From the NCBI GenBank assembly GCA_947585865.1, contig CANPXH010000015.1, positions 1-50,213 of the forward strand: a DNA stretch of 50,213 nt. Reading direction: 5' to 3'. Position numbers and translations under genes: made by a program. The stretch's first letter is position 1, and each line of letters opens with the position of its first letter. The DNA comes from an uncultured Clostridia bacterium (GTDB taxonomy: Bacteria > Bacillota > Clostridia > Lachnospirales > CAG-274). This document shows positions 50,106 to 50,213 of the stretch, piece after piece. A model generated the notes under the pieces. It ran no database searches and was not told the origin of the DNA. It saw only the letters and a program-made list of their open reading frames with translations.

Positions 50106-50213
50106 TTTGGGGTCAAAAGCTATGAAATAAAATTACTTATGTGCCCCAAAAGCCGTTTAAGGGGTGTGGGGAGAATCGGAACTCCCCACGTTTTTGGTAC
50201 TTTTTTCGCAAAA
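50106..50213 (-). repeat. Right arm of the long inverted repeat, cut by the window end
   Basis: Reverse complement of 49649-49757. It ends in the middle of the dispersed palindrome (50197-50213), which is the sequence that also stands near position 28 at the other end of the window. Confidence 0.8.

Overview
The window looks like chromosomal DNA of a spore-forming-lineage Firmicute (class Clostridia). The evidence is the moderate-to-low G+C content, strong AGGAGG-type ribosome binding sites, the rpsF-ssb-rpsR cluster, a YaaH-type LysM/GH18 spore-cortex enzyme, a SpoVB-type flippase, a GerS-like lipoprotein next to alr, and two large secreted pectate lyases with dockerin-type repeats. Pectin use, a PutP symporter and a folate/homocysteine enzyme would suit an anaerobic, plant-polysaccharide-degrading gut bacterium; this is inference, and I cannot name the species. 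Both ends of the window fall inside the same dispersed palindromic repeat, so it may be a contig that stops at repeats.

Layout. 1-0.4 kb: terminal repeat and a short structured IS200/IS605-like element (MITE copy 1). 0.4-2.9 kb: yajC (minus), then a marR-MATE operon with a palindromic operator over its promoter. 2.9-7.6 kb: six-gene minus-strand operon, DMT permease-proB-5-formyl-THF cyclo-ligase-proA-sfsA-ProX-type tRNA editing protein, mostly with overlapping genes. 7.7-14.8 kb: a tiny Cys/Ile repeat protein, secA, prfB, and an 890-residue coiled-coil protein whose reading frame is open all the way back to the prfB stop codon. 14.9-18.5 kb (minus): rpsF-ssb-rpsR, MITE copy 2, and a PL1 pectate lyase. 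18.6-21.7 kb: an anion permease and a TetM-like ribosomal GTPase. 21.8-23.8 kb (minus): tRNA-Cys, tRNA-Glu and tRNA-Asn, then putP. 24-31 kb (plus): typA, a SpoVB/MurJ-type flippase, nfo, a lipoprotein, and a homocysteine methyltransferase/methylene-THF reductase fusion.

31-32.5 kb holds a compact cassette of HPr-kinase-like ATPase, PqqD-type RRE protein and Ser/His S26-like peptidase, with its own promoter and terminator. It resembles a RiPP maturation set without a visible precursor. 32.8-34.5 kb (minus): an ABC transporter whose ATPase has lost several canonical catalytic residues. 34.5-35.3 kb: tRNA-Phe and a GNAT acetyltransferase.

35.4-41.5 kb is the most striking region. A yaaH-like gene is split by a 3.8-kb element that carries a large serine recombinase, hicAB, an endolysin-type amidase and a 53-aa protein. 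The element is bounded by an 8-bp shared core, and its inner ends form 28-bp imperfect inverted repeats (23/28 identical). Precise excision would restore a 426-residue enzyme in frame and reconnect ykvI, which overlaps the yaaH 3' end. This is the architecture of skin-type elements that are excised from sporulation genes.

41.5-47.5 kb (minus): an orphan MazF/NdoA toxin, alr, a GerS-like lipoprotein and a 1157-residue pectate-lyase-like protein. 48-49 kb: a PAS-like sensor protein behind a long stem-loop leader. 49.1-49.4 kb: a T-box leader with no gene after it. 49.4-50.2 kb: palindromic dispersed repeats and a long inverted repeat.
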